DNA of 64,000 bases from Rhyacichthys aspro (Eukaryota; Chordata; Actinopteri; Gobiiformes; Rhyacichthyidae): positions 15,524,639 to 15,588,638 of the forward strand of contig CM072163.1 in the NCBI GenBank assembly GCA_036850595.1, given 5' to 3'. How positions within the stretch are numbered: position 1 is the first letter of the stretch; every line of letters begins with the position of its first letter. Positions 50,201 to 62,059 of this stretch are shown piece after piece. The position numbers were made by a program, and so were the translations under genes. The notes under the pieces were generated by a model. The model made no database searches. It had not been told where the DNA came from and saw only the letters and a list, made by a program, of their open reading frames with translations.

Positions 50201-51756
50201 CTCGGGTCTTTGTTTCCAAGTTAAGTCCTATACTTGAAGTCCTTTCAATGACACTAATATTATGTTAAAATTAAACAAAGTAAGTTTTAAATCTGTATTT
50301 ATTTAACTGCTTTTGGGGGTGAGTGGAGTCTGAGACAAGTAGTGGAGCTTTAAATACAGCCATCTTGTGTTTAGCTACTTACTGCATTTATAGAGAAGAT
50401 TCAGCTCCTTAACGTCACTGGGACTCACTTCAAATCTCTGACCGATAATATCTTGAAAAGCTGGGTCTTTGGTGGTAATTGTCGTGCCGTTTCCGTTACT
50501 GAATGCGTATTTGCTGTAGTGCATCACTGACCAATAGTCATATGGGACTCCGTGGGTGGTGCTGTACTCTTCATCTACTTTCTCAAAGTTACCCTCGTAA
50601 CCTAGAAGACATGAGCAACCATGAATCAACAAGTAGTGGCTATAGTCAGTTTCATATAAAACGATTAGGGGGAAAAAACTCTGAACCTGTCCGGATGTTG
50701 TCAAATTCAATAGTGACAAAATCATCTCGGTCGTATCTGGACTGTTCATGATGGAAGCCAAGAGCATGGAGGAACTCGTGTTCAACGGTGGAAATGCCAT
50801 CGCAGTATCTCCCAATGGAAAGAACCTGTCCGTTGGAAAAAACTCGTCCAACATATGAAAAACACCTACAGGAAAGATCATATTTTATGATTTTAGTCTT
50901 TTCTAATTACCATCAAGTTCTCAAAAAGCGAGCACAAGAGTAAAAAGCATAAACATACGTACCCGCCCAACTTTTGAACTGAGATGTAATATTCCTCAGA
51001 CGTCTTGGGTTTAAAATCAATGCATGACTTCAGTCTGAACTGTTCGAAGGCTCTTAGGATGACTCCTTTAGCATTCAGCTCTGCCAGAGTCAAGTATCAA
51101 AAGGAATACTTTGAAATAAGTTGGAATTGCTTTACATTGTTTTGTGCAACGAAATTATTTACCGAGATCATTCTCCAAAACGTATGCCACTGGTGACGTC
51201 CAAAGTGAGTTTTGGTGCTTCACTGAACTTCTCTGGACGTCATTTCGCTAATCACAATTAAAAAAAAAATGTTAATGGGATGTAAAGTCTCTAAAGTGTA
51301 TTGTTTTTACACTATGAACATGTTAAACTCACCACAAGAATGTCATCCTTCAGATCTAGGATTAATAAAAGTAATAGTGTCAACCACAATTGTTAAAATA
51401 TACTGTATGTAAATATTAACATTAGATGAATAAAGCTTACCCTTGTTTATTTCCACAATGTCCTTGTCTTTGCCAATGTCTAGAAAGCCAACAAGTTTAA
51501 TTTAGTTTAATTTAGGTTCTTTTGTTTATTTTTATTTTTTTAAAATTCATAATAAAAAGTAAATATTAATGTAAGAAACCAGAAAAACATACCAATTATT
51601 TCTGTCTTTTTCTGGTAAGAGGACAAACGCATTAGAGTGGTGTTATAACAAATACAAATAAGTACTCAATCACTGTCAAAATCAAATACTCACTTTGTTT
51701 AGAGAAAGTGCTGATGCAAATGCCAAGTTCACCAGAAGAAGTATATAGCAGTTCAT
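47299..51756 (-). CDS. Meprin-type astacin metalloprotease M3
   Basis: Fifteen coding exons, minus strand: 51756-51694, 51611-51593, 51479-51441, 51355-51333, 51247-51163, 51080-50963, 50865-50687, 50601-50383, 49277-49116, 49038-48808, 48734-48282, 48188-48015, 47936-47837, 47661-47557, 47377-47299. The product is 682 aa, with the frame intact throughout. Seen: signal peptide; astacin domain with His145, Glu146, His149, His155 (HEFLHALGFHHE, where M1 has Tyr before the last ligand); Met-turn SVMHY; MAM; MATH; a short Thr-rich stalk of about 30 residues without repeats; and the hydrophobic tail ending LLLLIP with no cytoplasmic part. Intron 12 has the same GC donor as M1 and M2. Intron 8 is enlarged by a LINE end and a homopyrimidine tract. 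It is expected at the cell surface, GPI-linked by inference. Confidence 0.9.
49393..49679 (+). mobile_element. 3' end of a non-LTR retrotransposon
   Basis: On the plus strand it encodes the end of a LINE-like reading frame (ARTNRLKNSFFPKVI), followed by a short 3' UTR and an ATGACAATAAAG-type end. The latter is the usual 3' terminus of L2/CR1-like elements, which carry a short simple-repeat tail. It is 5'-truncated and lies antisense in intron 8 of M3. Confidence 0.65.
49680..50194. repeat. Compound (CTT)n/(CCT)n homopyrimidine tract, about 0.5 kb
   Basis: Starts exactly at the end of the LINE fragment with CTT units, becomes long pure CTT and CCT arrays, then a decayed mosaic with two local duplications. 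It is almost purine-free on the plus strand. Any open frame across it is an artefact. It lies in intron 8 of M3, so the M3 pre-mRNA carries a long GAA/GGA run. Confidence 0.97.
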
Positions 51757-51839
51757 CTTCGAAACATTGAAAAAAAACCATGTGCATATAATGATATAAA
51801 GATACTAAAGTAATCAAATAAAAAATAAATAAAAATTAC

Positions 51840-51965
51840 CTTTTGCTGATTTGTTGGTTCTTCAGCTGAACACAGATTTCAGTCTAAACAGACATTCAAG
51901 CTGTGTCACTCTCAGAGGGGAGACACCATGTAACTGTACATATGACCTTTTGTTGCTTTAAATAC
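51840..51965 (-). promoter_or_regulatory. M3 non-coding first exon and TATA-like element
   Basis: On the minus strand a TATTTAAAG element lies around 51957-51965, followed by an exon-like stretch ending AGCAAAAG|GTAATT at 51840. A short intron separates this from the AG just before the start codon. Same layout as M2. Confidence 0.4.
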
Positions 51966-51969
51966 TGTT

Positions 51970-53570
51970 ACAATACAAAGACATCACCCTCGGTTGTCAC
52001 CACATGCTGCCTTCTTCAAGAACGTCTATTATTTGTGATTTTGACGGATGACACATGCACAATGTAAAGTATGTTGCTGAATTCCATACTGCCCATCCTA
52101 TAGTCCTGTTGGCTGTGGATGAAGAACCTCACATGTGATGCACTCTACATCAAAGCAAGGATCTAAATGACCTTAAGCTTCCATCTTAAATCCTGATCCT
52201 CTAAGCCTGTGGTTATCTGGTGAAATGTTTTTTGGGGTTTATTATTATTTACCCAATGCACTGGGTGTAATTATTCAGGGAGCCATCCAAATGATATCTT
52301 TATGTTTTTCAAAAAAAAAAAAGAGTGACATCATGTGGTGCTTTTAAAATAAAAATAAAAATAAAAATTGATGCATAGTTAGAGAGTACATTATGTTATT
52401 ATCCCCATTAGAACAAATGCACAACCAATACTTTTTGTGCTGCATTTAGACTTGTTTTTCTGTATTTGAAGTAAACTGTTCAAATAATTTGATCAATCTG
52501 ATTTATGAGAAAACAAGACCTCATCTAGGCTTTATTATCAAAGATTTTAATAGGTGAGAATGTGCAGTGTGTGCCAGCATTAACTCAATGGTGACGGAAA
52601 ATCCTTCTAGGAAAGTTCTATTCCAGCACTGGCAGAAAAACAGTGCAAAAAGAAAAACTGAAACAGGAAAAAGGGAAGCAAATTGAAACATAAATATAGG
52701 CAATATGTTGATTAAAGAAGGTTGAGAAAACCAACATAATTGTGGGAATGCATTGGTTTAACCCAGAACTCTTGTGTGAAATAAAATCAGGCTATGTTGT
52801 TGTTGGGCATGATAAAAGGAGTAAGGAGTTTTAATAAACTGATATGTTTATTTATAATAAATATACATACATATATAATTAAAAGCGAAAAGGAAGTAAT
52901 TTAATGGTTATGTTAACTACAAATACTTACTACATACAGTTTCTGTGTTTAGGTTTTTTTTTGGGATCATGTAAGTTTGATTATTTGATCTGGACTTGGT
53001 AGCACTCAAAATTTGGCACACACAGTTCAAATGTAAAATTTTATTTGTTAATAAATCAAGATATGTGTGGTTTAGACAGACACAGCTGACAAAATGGTCA
53101 AATGTCACTGGCCTCACTGATAATTACAAAGTTACTACAGTGAGAGATAGTTTTTTTTTTGTCCCCATGTATACCTCACTTGGTTAAATGGAAGATGGCT
53201 GCACTTTCTACCTTTTTTGGTACTCTATGCAACTTTACATCAAGCAGCCGAGGATAATTTGTCACAGAAGGGGCAGGTCTCAAAGTGCCAACCTTCTGGT
53301 TATCAGATAACCTTGTCAACCTCCTGAGCCACTGTCACGGTCAGTGTTGGGTGCACATTCAGTCGTGATGGAGCAAACAATGACAAGGCACATTCAGTAA
53401 TTTTCATTTCACTTCTTTAGATTACAAATAATAGTAAACTTTTTGGGCATATTCTAGTTTGTTGAACATAACTTTTGTGAAAATAGTCTTTGCAGATTGC
53501 AGTGGACTGACAGGTTTGTCTTCAAAATGAACTCTTTCAGAATGTCACATAACTCTGTAGGTCTTCAGTA
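51970..53570. other. Intergenic, between M4 and M3
   Basis: No gene recognised. A fragment near 53,270-53,335 resembles a dispersed fish repeat of the CTTCTGGTTATCAGATAACC type, too short to classify. Confidence 0.5.
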
Positions 53571-53578
53571 AATGCCAG

Positions 53579-56500
53579 TCATAGCTGTAGAGCAAAGGCC
53601 CCCATCGCTAAAGCTGTCATCGTGGAAAATACAGCTCCTGTGAACATACTGAGAAAATAAAGAGACATAAAAGTGACACCTGAACTGATGGACATGAACA
53701 TGACTATAATCTAATCTAAGTGTAAAGAAAATCATTTGTCATCTCACGTTATCTTCAAATCTGATAGTGTGTGAAGTGTTATGTCATTCTGAGCCTGGGG
53801 GCTTACCAAAACATAACAAGTGTACTGAACAATTCTTACAGTGATGACAAGAAAGTGAAGCAGACAATAGTACCTGACTGCTGGCGATGTGGAGAATGGC
53901 ATTGTTTGGGTCATAGTCTGTTCCATCCTGTCAGAAAAGTACATGTATTACTGGTTTTGTGACTATTGCGCATCAGTTTCCCGTAACCCCTTCTACGTGA
54001 GTCTCTCAGCGCATCAGCATTTTTCTTTTCATGAGCGGTATCTCTAGAGTTGATCTCTTACAGCTGGTTTAGGCAGGTTCTTCTATCAGCTGTCATCAGA
54101 GTCACGTGGTTCAGGTCAGACCACGGCTGAGGATCTGGCAGCTCTGAGACGTTTTCACGTAGACCAGACAAGTCTATGACAAAGAAGAGGTTAGAATCAA
54201 AGTTGAACTCACTAGGTGGAATTTAAGGAACTGAACTGAACTGAAAAGTGAGATAAGAAAAAAAAAAAAAAGGTTAAATATGCAATAACAATAAAATTCA
54301 CCCAAAGTGCATTAACTACATTTGTTAGATCAGTCTCTGTTTTATTCTGTTTGAGTTACAGCAGTGGTCTTTATTATAAAGTTATTACATTATAAATGAC
54401 CACAAATGTAGCAGTAACACATTTGATGGGATTAAATAAAATCTAAAAGCAATTTTTCTCAGCTTTTCTGTTGCTGTAGATGCTGCACTCAGCTTTTGTA
54501 GTTGAAACAAACACCACTCCAGCAGGGTTACATGTTAACTCAACTTGGAACATTTACAACATGACAAGACTAGAGCATTGGGTGTCAAACATAAGTGTGA
54601 AAATTACATCAAAGACATTAACTACAGTTTTTACCTATAAGCAACTGCTATCCCTATTAAGTTACTGCTTGAATAGCATTAGCATCAAAACCATATTGTG
54701 AGTGTGAGTTTATGAAAACATAGATAGCCTTTTTCAGTTGCAGTTGATGAGAGCGCTGACATTATTAGGTACTTTTGCGAGTTGTTGTTATTTATAGGTT
54801 ATTATGCTATTACTTTACTGGTCTGGCCAACTTCAGATCAAATTGGGCTGTATGTGACCCCTGAACTAAAATGAGTTTGACTTGATTAAATTTAAGTCTT
54901 TCCACATCTACAGTGTTTACTACCAATGAGTAAGGTAATCCGGAAAAGGAACACTGTATGCAGGTAATCACTCATCAGTGTCTCTTTCACAAGAAACTAC
55001 TGAAAAAAACAACAGACAGTCACGTAACAGACTCGACTGCTTTTTCCAGAAATACAATTGAAAGCTCTAATGTAAGTTCAAGGGAAATCCAAACAAAAGA
55101 AACACAGCAGACTTCAATGTGCACATGTAAGTAAAGTAATTAAAACTGTTTTGTTTTTTGCATGGGGCAACATTTAAGATCTAAATACGGAATCTCAAAG
55201 TATGATTTAAGAGAAAGCTCATGTTATATGTTTTCCCACTCTTTATTACTCACCATCAAAGTGCAGCAGAAAGAACACACTTCCGTCCTTGATGAAGTTT
55301 CCGGACCAGGCTTCATCAAACGAAAGGAAAAACCTGTAGCCAAGATTTGGTCCAGCGTAGTACTGTCCATCTGTGTCATTGATGAGGCGCCCAACAGTCC
55401 TGGGGTTATCCCAGTAGAGAAGTGTCTCTCCATTATCTAAATGGAACAGAACTTTGTTACATTATACTGAGATTTACTGAGATTTACAGGTGCACTGTGT
55501 AAGATTTTGTAGTACATCAAAATCTCACGTCTGTAAAACGACGTAGTTTAGAATCATTTGTAAATACATTTATTTTTAGACACATTTACATATTGTAAAA
55601 CATTTTAAGCTGCATATGAAACCCACTGAAAGGAACCAGTACTTCTTGTTCCTGTATCTGTAAAAATGGCCAAAGTGGAAAAACTGCTTTGGGAGAAACA
55701 GATCTTCTCTTTTGTGAACGTACAATCTTTCATCAAGGATTAGGATATTTATGGAGTACATAGTATTTCTAACTGATCATATGAGCCTTTTTAAAGAGAA
55801 TATATATATATTTAGGTGGCAATATGCAGTGCGATTACAGGCAAGTAGAGAAATTTGAATTGTTAGTGCATTTATAACTGGAATTTATATGTTTTATAAC
55901 ATCAGATTAGGCTGGTAATAATATAAATTTCTCTTAAAACATGTGGATAATGCGGTTAATTGTTTTGTATGTTTAGTGTCTCTAAATGTGAACCTATGGG
56001 TATTCTTATGCTTTACTGCTGCTTCTGCTTTTCATTGTTCTTGAACATTTAGTTGTTCAATTGTTTGTAATCACCTGTTTTTTTCTGTCTTATGTATGTG
56101 CTGAACTTTCCATGTTCTGTGTTTGTGCAGTTCTATTAATTATGTGTGTAAGCCCTTTTAACACAGAGGCCTGGCTTTTTTAACTCAAAAAATTAACTCA
56201 ATCTAATCTAGTATCCAACATTACAAACAAGTCAGGTTTAACGTTAGCTTCCATTCTCTTATTAACACGATGAATGCTATTAAATGCCATTATTAGTCTG
56301 AGTAGAGCACTTTACACTCAATAATACAATTTGTAAACATGTAAACTTGGACAAAGACTGAAATTTGACATCTTAATCGAGCAGAATGAGCCGACTAAAC
56401 TATGCATGGTTAATGTAAAGTTGTTAAGTTGTTAATTACAAATGTTGGGAGTGAGATGTGGCCACAAGATGCTGCCCAAGGGCTACACACTACACCAGGG

Positions 56501-59500
56501 GTGGGCAATTATTTTTCTCCGAGGGCCACATTAGAACCTGGGACTCTTGTGGAGGGCCGGGCCAACACAGTGAACTCACGCTTAATAAAAAGACATATTC
56601 TTTAAAGTTTAAACTATAAGCAAAAATATGTCAAATACATGCCACTGTTACAGTTACATCATCCTCTGTTTAAGATCTACTCTTTCCATTTTGTTCTAAA
56701 ACCAGGCCTGGCTCAACATGTTATTGACACCTGAGAAAATGACTCAAAAAACACTGAAGTTAAGTCTAGTCTCCTGCAGAAACACTAATGATAACAGCTC
56801 CTTCCAAACAAGGCCTGAACCAAGAAATCTGAATTTATCCTCAACATTTACCAGGCACTTTTAACAATAACGATCTATTCCAGCTTCCCCTCACCATAAG
56901 AGTATTATGTTTGTATTCTGTTCTGTACATGGTCTACACTCCTGCATTAATTCCTTTTCTGACACAAGCCTCCTGAGGGCCAGACAGAGGAGGGTCGAGG
57001 GCCTGATGTGGCCCCCGGGCCTTAAAATGCCCAGGTCTGCACTACACCTTACCATCCCCTCTTTGTTACCTCCTGTAAACGTTCTCTCTGAATCAGTTGT
57101 GATGCTGATCTGCTTTGACATCCGCTGCTGGACGTGGGGACTCTGGTCCAGCAGCGTCACAGTGACCTGCTTCGAGGCACACGGCCACTGGAGCTGCTGG
57201 TCACGGTCGGTGGACACCAGTCGGAAGAAGACGCCAAAGTAACGCGAGTAGAGGTGCAGTAAGAGCTGGAGTCCGTATCTCTGGCTGGTGATGAAGCGCG
57301 GGCTTAGCAAACTGCTGCCACCGCTGCTGTTGGTCAGGAAGTGGGTAAAGTTGGGAACGTGCCACACATGATGAGGACATCCGCTTTCAAACACATTGAT
57401 GTCATCGAGAGAGATCCCCCCGGATGAGTTTCCAGCACCTTTATGAACTTCAAACTCCACCTGGAAAGGTTTGGTAGCGTTGAGAGGAATATGATGGAGC
57501 ATCCATTGGAGCGTGGATGGACCTGTGAGCACATACAATCAAAACAAATGACAACTGACCGAAAATGTGAATTTAACAAATGGAAAATCATTATAGAGAA
57601 CCAGAAAACACAGGAATTCAGAGTGATTCAAGACGTAGACAAGGGGCGACCAAAATGGAGCCTGGAGGCCAAAATGGGCCCCAAGGGGTTTGATTTGGCC
57701 CAACAGAGGTCATCATGTTTTGTGACTGAAATTGCATACCAACTACTGCTTTAATCGGCAATGACGGTCGACCGTACTTAGCTATTATAAAGATAAAAAA
57801 TGTTGTTAGATTTTTGAAAGGTCAGGTTCAAATAGCGTACCTTTAGCTTAAGTTCACAAGGTTTCAATGATGTGCTACCTAGTCAGAACAAATGGAGCAG
57901 CAGAGGCCGTGGCAATCTGTGTTGTTTATTGCACAATGAGCTGAGGATTATTTCTACATCCTACTCTTGTTTGCTCTAGAATACACGTTTTTGAATACAC
58001 TGCCATGAACAGACTAATTACATGAAATATTGTTATAATGTCAAGTGACTGCATTTAAAGATAAATATTTTCATTTCAGATTTATATCAGTTGTGTTCTT
58101 GAGTGAAAATCCAGATTCATTTTTGTCTGAGACTGAGACAAGAAATGCATGCTGGTACTCCACCTGTGATCCGGTCCATTAAAAAGCTCTTTGACTTGTC
58201 TTTCTGCCCATACTCTCTGATCCAGACATTGAGCCGGTCTTGGTCACTTCCACTGTGAACATAGAAGAACTGGAGACACTGGAAACGTCTCTTCGGATCC
58301 ATCCTTTTGCTCTGCATGATAGCACCGTCCCCCTCGTTACCAGAAACGGTGCTGCAGTGCATAAAGAACCCTCCGTCTACACAAAACAAATGCTTTTAGG
58401 AAGAGCTGCAAACCTCACTTAAACATCATTGTTGTGTACCGTTTGCTGCTGTGCCATTTCCAAGATCAGCCTCTGTTCCGTTATCTGTAATACACCGAGA
58501 AGTATTAAGAAAACAAGTTATGCATTAGGTTAAGTATAATCAAAAATGTTTAGCTGGCGTCTGGCTAGTGTGCACAGTCAGCAAATCAGGCAGGGCAGTT
58601 TAAGAGTTTGTCAATCAACAACCACTTGAATCTTGTAATGACCTGCATTATTTCTGTGTGATCCATGTTTGGTAAATATTTGACCTTAAGCAACTTGCAA
58701 AAACATTGTGCTTATTTTTAAATTTTTTTTTAGATAATTTTTTAAGTAGAGTAGAGAATAGCAGAGTATGATCCATTTTATTGCTAGCATTTGCGTCTAA
58801 AATTGTGATTTGTTAAACCGATTGGAGATGTCTTTTGATTGGTCAAGATACTCTGAAAATGAAAACAGTGGACATTGAAGCTACAATTCCTCTCGTTTTG
58901 TTCTCTCTCTTATGTTTACTCTACAAGGAAAAGTGACTCAGATGTGTTTTTTTTTTATATGTTTTGATTTTCTCTGCACACAAGAAATACAATTTGAGAT
59001 GAGATTCCGATAAGCAGGCTCAATCTAATCTAAATCTAACACCGAACCCATCTCATTTAAGTAAATCAAACTTCCACTATTGGCCACATTTAAAGCAAGA
59101 GTGAACATAGCCAAAGATGTAGCCTGGCTTGAATTATTCCTGTGTTTTGACGAGCCGTACCTCTTCCTGAAAGCTGCGTGTGGTCTGACACAGGGCCCGT
59201 TTCTGTGCTGCTGACTTTTTCCCAGGTGATATTTCCAAAGCCACACCGTGTCACGCCACACATCTCCTCATCTTCAAAGCTACATGAGTCCAGAAAGCTT
59301 ACTGCAGACACTGTTAAACAGAATAAACAGTCACAACAGACTCATGTGGTTAGATTAGACTGGTTAGACTGGAGATATTCTGTACTTACTGCAGTTGTAA
59401 AGTTTTCGAAGTTTGAGGACATCAGTAGAACTCATGTCCAAGCGCTGGCCGATCTTCTCTTGGTACTCTGGCTGGTTCGTGACGATGGTGGATCCATTGC

Positions 59501-61748
59501 CATTAGAGAAAGCATATTTACCGTAGTGCATCACAGATCTATAATCATACATCGTGCCAAGAGTGGTCGTGGAGGATGAGCTGTGTTTGAAGAAATTGTA
59601 CTGCATTCCTAAAAGACAACAGCAGTATCAATGATGTGGACATGTATGTTTTCTGTTATTGTGAAATGTGATAAAAACCTTCTTCGATGTTTTCCCAGAC
59701 GATGGTGACGTATTCATCCCTGTCATATCGAGACTGCTCGTGCCAAAAGCCCAGAGCGTGGAGAAACTCGTGTTCTACGATGGCAAGATGGTCGCAGCGT
59801 TCTCCAATAGAGAGACTTTGGTTTCCTCTGCGCTGGTTTCCAACATATGACCAACATCTGAAGACGGAATGGCGCTTATAAGTCGCAACAGTGACCAGCG
59901 TTCACAGATATGAGTTTGCGTTGTAGAACATTTTGAAATGGACACCAAATGGAACGGTTTTCTGTATCTTCCCAGACTGTGTCAAAATAACACTCTTCAC
60001 TCTTCATTTTTGTGCCTGAAGTTAAGCAGACCACAGTACATTTTCCATGGATGATTTTGCATGAGCCGTATGTCTCACTTCTCAGTTTGTACTAAATTTT
60101 GCAAATATCGAACACTATGCTTTGCCATCACAACAAACAGTATCAAACTCAAACTATTTTACACCTACTTATATAAGTTTTAAAATTGAAATATAGGCTT
60201 AATGTCTATGGAAACATGCTGAAGTCATTGAGAAAATTAAGTATAGAATAGAGATTAACAGAACTGACTTCATATCAACACATACAGTTGTTTATAGCTC
60301 TTTTTCAGGATAAACATTGTGAACAAAATACAGAGGAAAGCAATTGTTTCTAGGTTAACAGACTAGCATGATGTATGCAAACGTGGTAGTGACAGGGGCT
60401 ATAGACTTATGTGGAAGTTCCATTACTTCCTGTTCCTGTACGGCTGCACAGAGCGGACAAACAGGGCACTGCTAGAGAAGAAGCACATACATAGAAAAAC
60501 TTCTATTTGTAAAACACAATCCCATGAGGTTTTCGGACATTTATGAACTAAATGGATTTTGTAACAAATTGGAAAGTGCCGTCATCTGACACTTTCCACT
60601 GTGATTTTTCATAGACAAAAGCTTGTCCCTGCAAGGCTACCGTACAGTATGTGCAGAAAGAATGAGTGGAGAGGTGTGGCGTTACAATCTGCAAAGTTGC
60701 CACCAGATGCCTCCAAAGGGCCACACTGCACCTTTAAAGTGCAACATCTGTTTGTTTTTTTTGTTTTTTTTAATATATCACTCCTAATGAATATAAAATG
60801 ATGGAAGTGGTTCCACGTTAAACAATCAATGGTTCACAACATTCATATTTATTGTCAGAACATAAAAGTAGTCTCACCCGTTGTCTTTTATGACCTGGAT
60901 GTAGTTGGCTTCATCTCTCCTAGGTTTGAAGTCTATGCACGTCTTCATTCGTATCTGATCCATAGCCCTTAGAACAACACCTTTGGCATTGAGGTCTGCA
61001 TATAAAAACAAAAGTGACAGTCAACAAAAATAGTAATACATCATGACAGACAAAACAACAGCATAAAACCGATTAGTTACCGAGGCTGTCATCCAACACA
61101 TACGGGACAGGGATCTCCCATTTGAGCTCATCGGCTAATATCACGTTTCTTTCATGACCCTTTGAAATAATAAAAGGTGTGAATTCAGACTGTAACATAA
61201 TAAAGACAGTTTTGTTCATGTCAAAGTCTCTCACAGTTGTCAGCTGTATGTCTCCTTCATGTAGGCCCAGGTCTTTGTTTATCTCGTCAATGTCTGCGTT
61301 TGTACTGTCGTCATTGTCTCCTGTCGAAGCAGAACGAAGCATTCACTGTTGTGTTTACACTGTTGTCATTATATAATAGATATTCTCTAAACAACATTAA
61401 CAGCTAAGAAGAAAGAAGGAAAACATTGGCCAACTGTTGAAATTTGAATTGTTTTTAAAGTTCAATTGTTTTATTAAAAAAAAGTGATATTTGACTCATG
61501 TCAGCATAACCAAGATTTTTTGTATTTTGTATATGTATTTGGTCATTTATCTCAATTATATACAAGGTTTTATATCACCTTCAACAATGGCAGCAGGCTG
61601 TGGAGATATGTAAAGAAATATTTAACAGTTTATGTGATAATGTGACTGTACAAATATGAAATACATTGAGTTTTTGCCAAAGGGCACTTACCAATGCCAA
61701 GCCCTTTTGCAAAGTGAAACCGAGCAGAAGAACTGCACAAAAATACAT
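53579..61748 (-). CDS. Meprin-type astacin metalloprotease M4 (most divergent copy)
   Basis: Fifteen coding exons, minus strand: 61748-61692, 61597-61579, 61320-61235, 61159-61081, 60995-60878, 59857-59679, 59608-59390, 59310-59161, 58484-58440, 58376-58164, 57522-57070, 55436-55254, 54173-54062, 53927-53874, 53648-53579. The product is 678 aa. Seen: signal peptide; longer propeptide with an aspartate-switch-like HEGDIQ; astacin domain with His149, Glu150, His153, His159 (HEFLHALGFWHE) and SVMHY; MAM with an extra 15-residue exon; MATH; a short linker without a Thr-rich stalk; and a hydrophobic C-terminus ending ALQL. The last intron positions agree with the other copies. The MATH donor is GT here, not GC. 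Introns are longer and hold a hAT MITE and two related dispersed repeats. It appears to be the ancestral-type member of the array. Confidence 0.88.
55480..55800. repeat. Dispersed repeat copy A in an M4 intron
   Basis: Begins near CACTGTGTAAGATTTT and shares recognisable sequence around TTGTTCCTGTA and the following 150 bp with a second copy at 60,380-60,760, in the opposite-end context of another M4 intron. Termini were not resolved. Confidence 0.45.
56496..57039. mobile_element. hAT-type MITE next to an M4 splice donor
   Basis: Starts CAGGGGTGGGCAA and ends ATGCCCAGGTCTG, inverted repeats matching at most of 13 positions. It is flanked by a perfect 8-bp duplication CACTACAC (56488-56495 and 57040-57047). 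The 544-bp interior has the GAGGGCCACATTAGAACC-type body widespread in fish genomes and no transposase. The right target copy ends 20 bp from the donor of M4 exon 11. Confidence 0.92.
60380..60760. repeat. Dispersed repeat copy B in an M4 intron
   Basis: Related to copy A at 55,480-55,800 (shared TTCCTGTTCCTGTA segment and flanks). It ends near CACACTGCACCTTTAAAG. Probably a short non-autonomous element family; class not determined. Confidence 0.45.
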
Positions 61749-61982
61749 GTCCTGTCCAACAACAAAACACAGTTGATAGTCAAGGCAATAATTGAACAAC
61801 ATTCATCTGGAAGTTTCTTAAGTGCATAAATAGAATACTTTTAATTACATAACAAAGAAAAAAAAAAGTATGTGCACAAAGCCTGAGGCCGTAGCACACA
61901 CAAAAGAGATGGCATTATACTGTACATGACAGAAAGGTTCACCTGTCAAGTTTAAAAATACCTCCTACATTTCCACACTCAC

Positions 61983-62050
61983 CTCTGGAGAAAGAAGAGA
62001 GCTGAGTGACATCCAGATCCGATCTGCAGTTCATCTTCACTGAATATAAA
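61983..62050 (-). promoter_or_regulatory. M4 non-coding first exon and TATA-like element
   Basis: On the minus strand a TTTATATT element (62043-62050) precedes an exon-like stretch ending CTCCAGAG|GTGAGT at 61983. The stretch contains an ATG whose frame does not continue into the signal-peptide exon, so it would be an upstream ATG in the leader. The signal-peptide exon starts after a good acceptor at GGACAG|GACATG. Confidence 0.4.
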
Positions 62051-62059
62051 GCCTCTGCA

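Noticed and set aside
49622..50224. Long Ser/Leu/Pro/Phe- or Glu/Arg/Gly-rich frames
   Set aside because: Low-complexity translations of the CTT/CCT tract inside an M3 intron.
57640..57730. Possible third hAT-type fragment with GGCCCCAAGG-type body
   Set aside because: No inverted repeats or target duplication could be found, so it was not listed as an element.
61983..62033. ATG in the M4 leader as the true start codon
   Set aside because: The frame does not join the signal-peptide frame at the 61,748 ATG, and the next exon (19 nt, phase 0 to 1) matches the M1 layout only if translation starts at 61,748.
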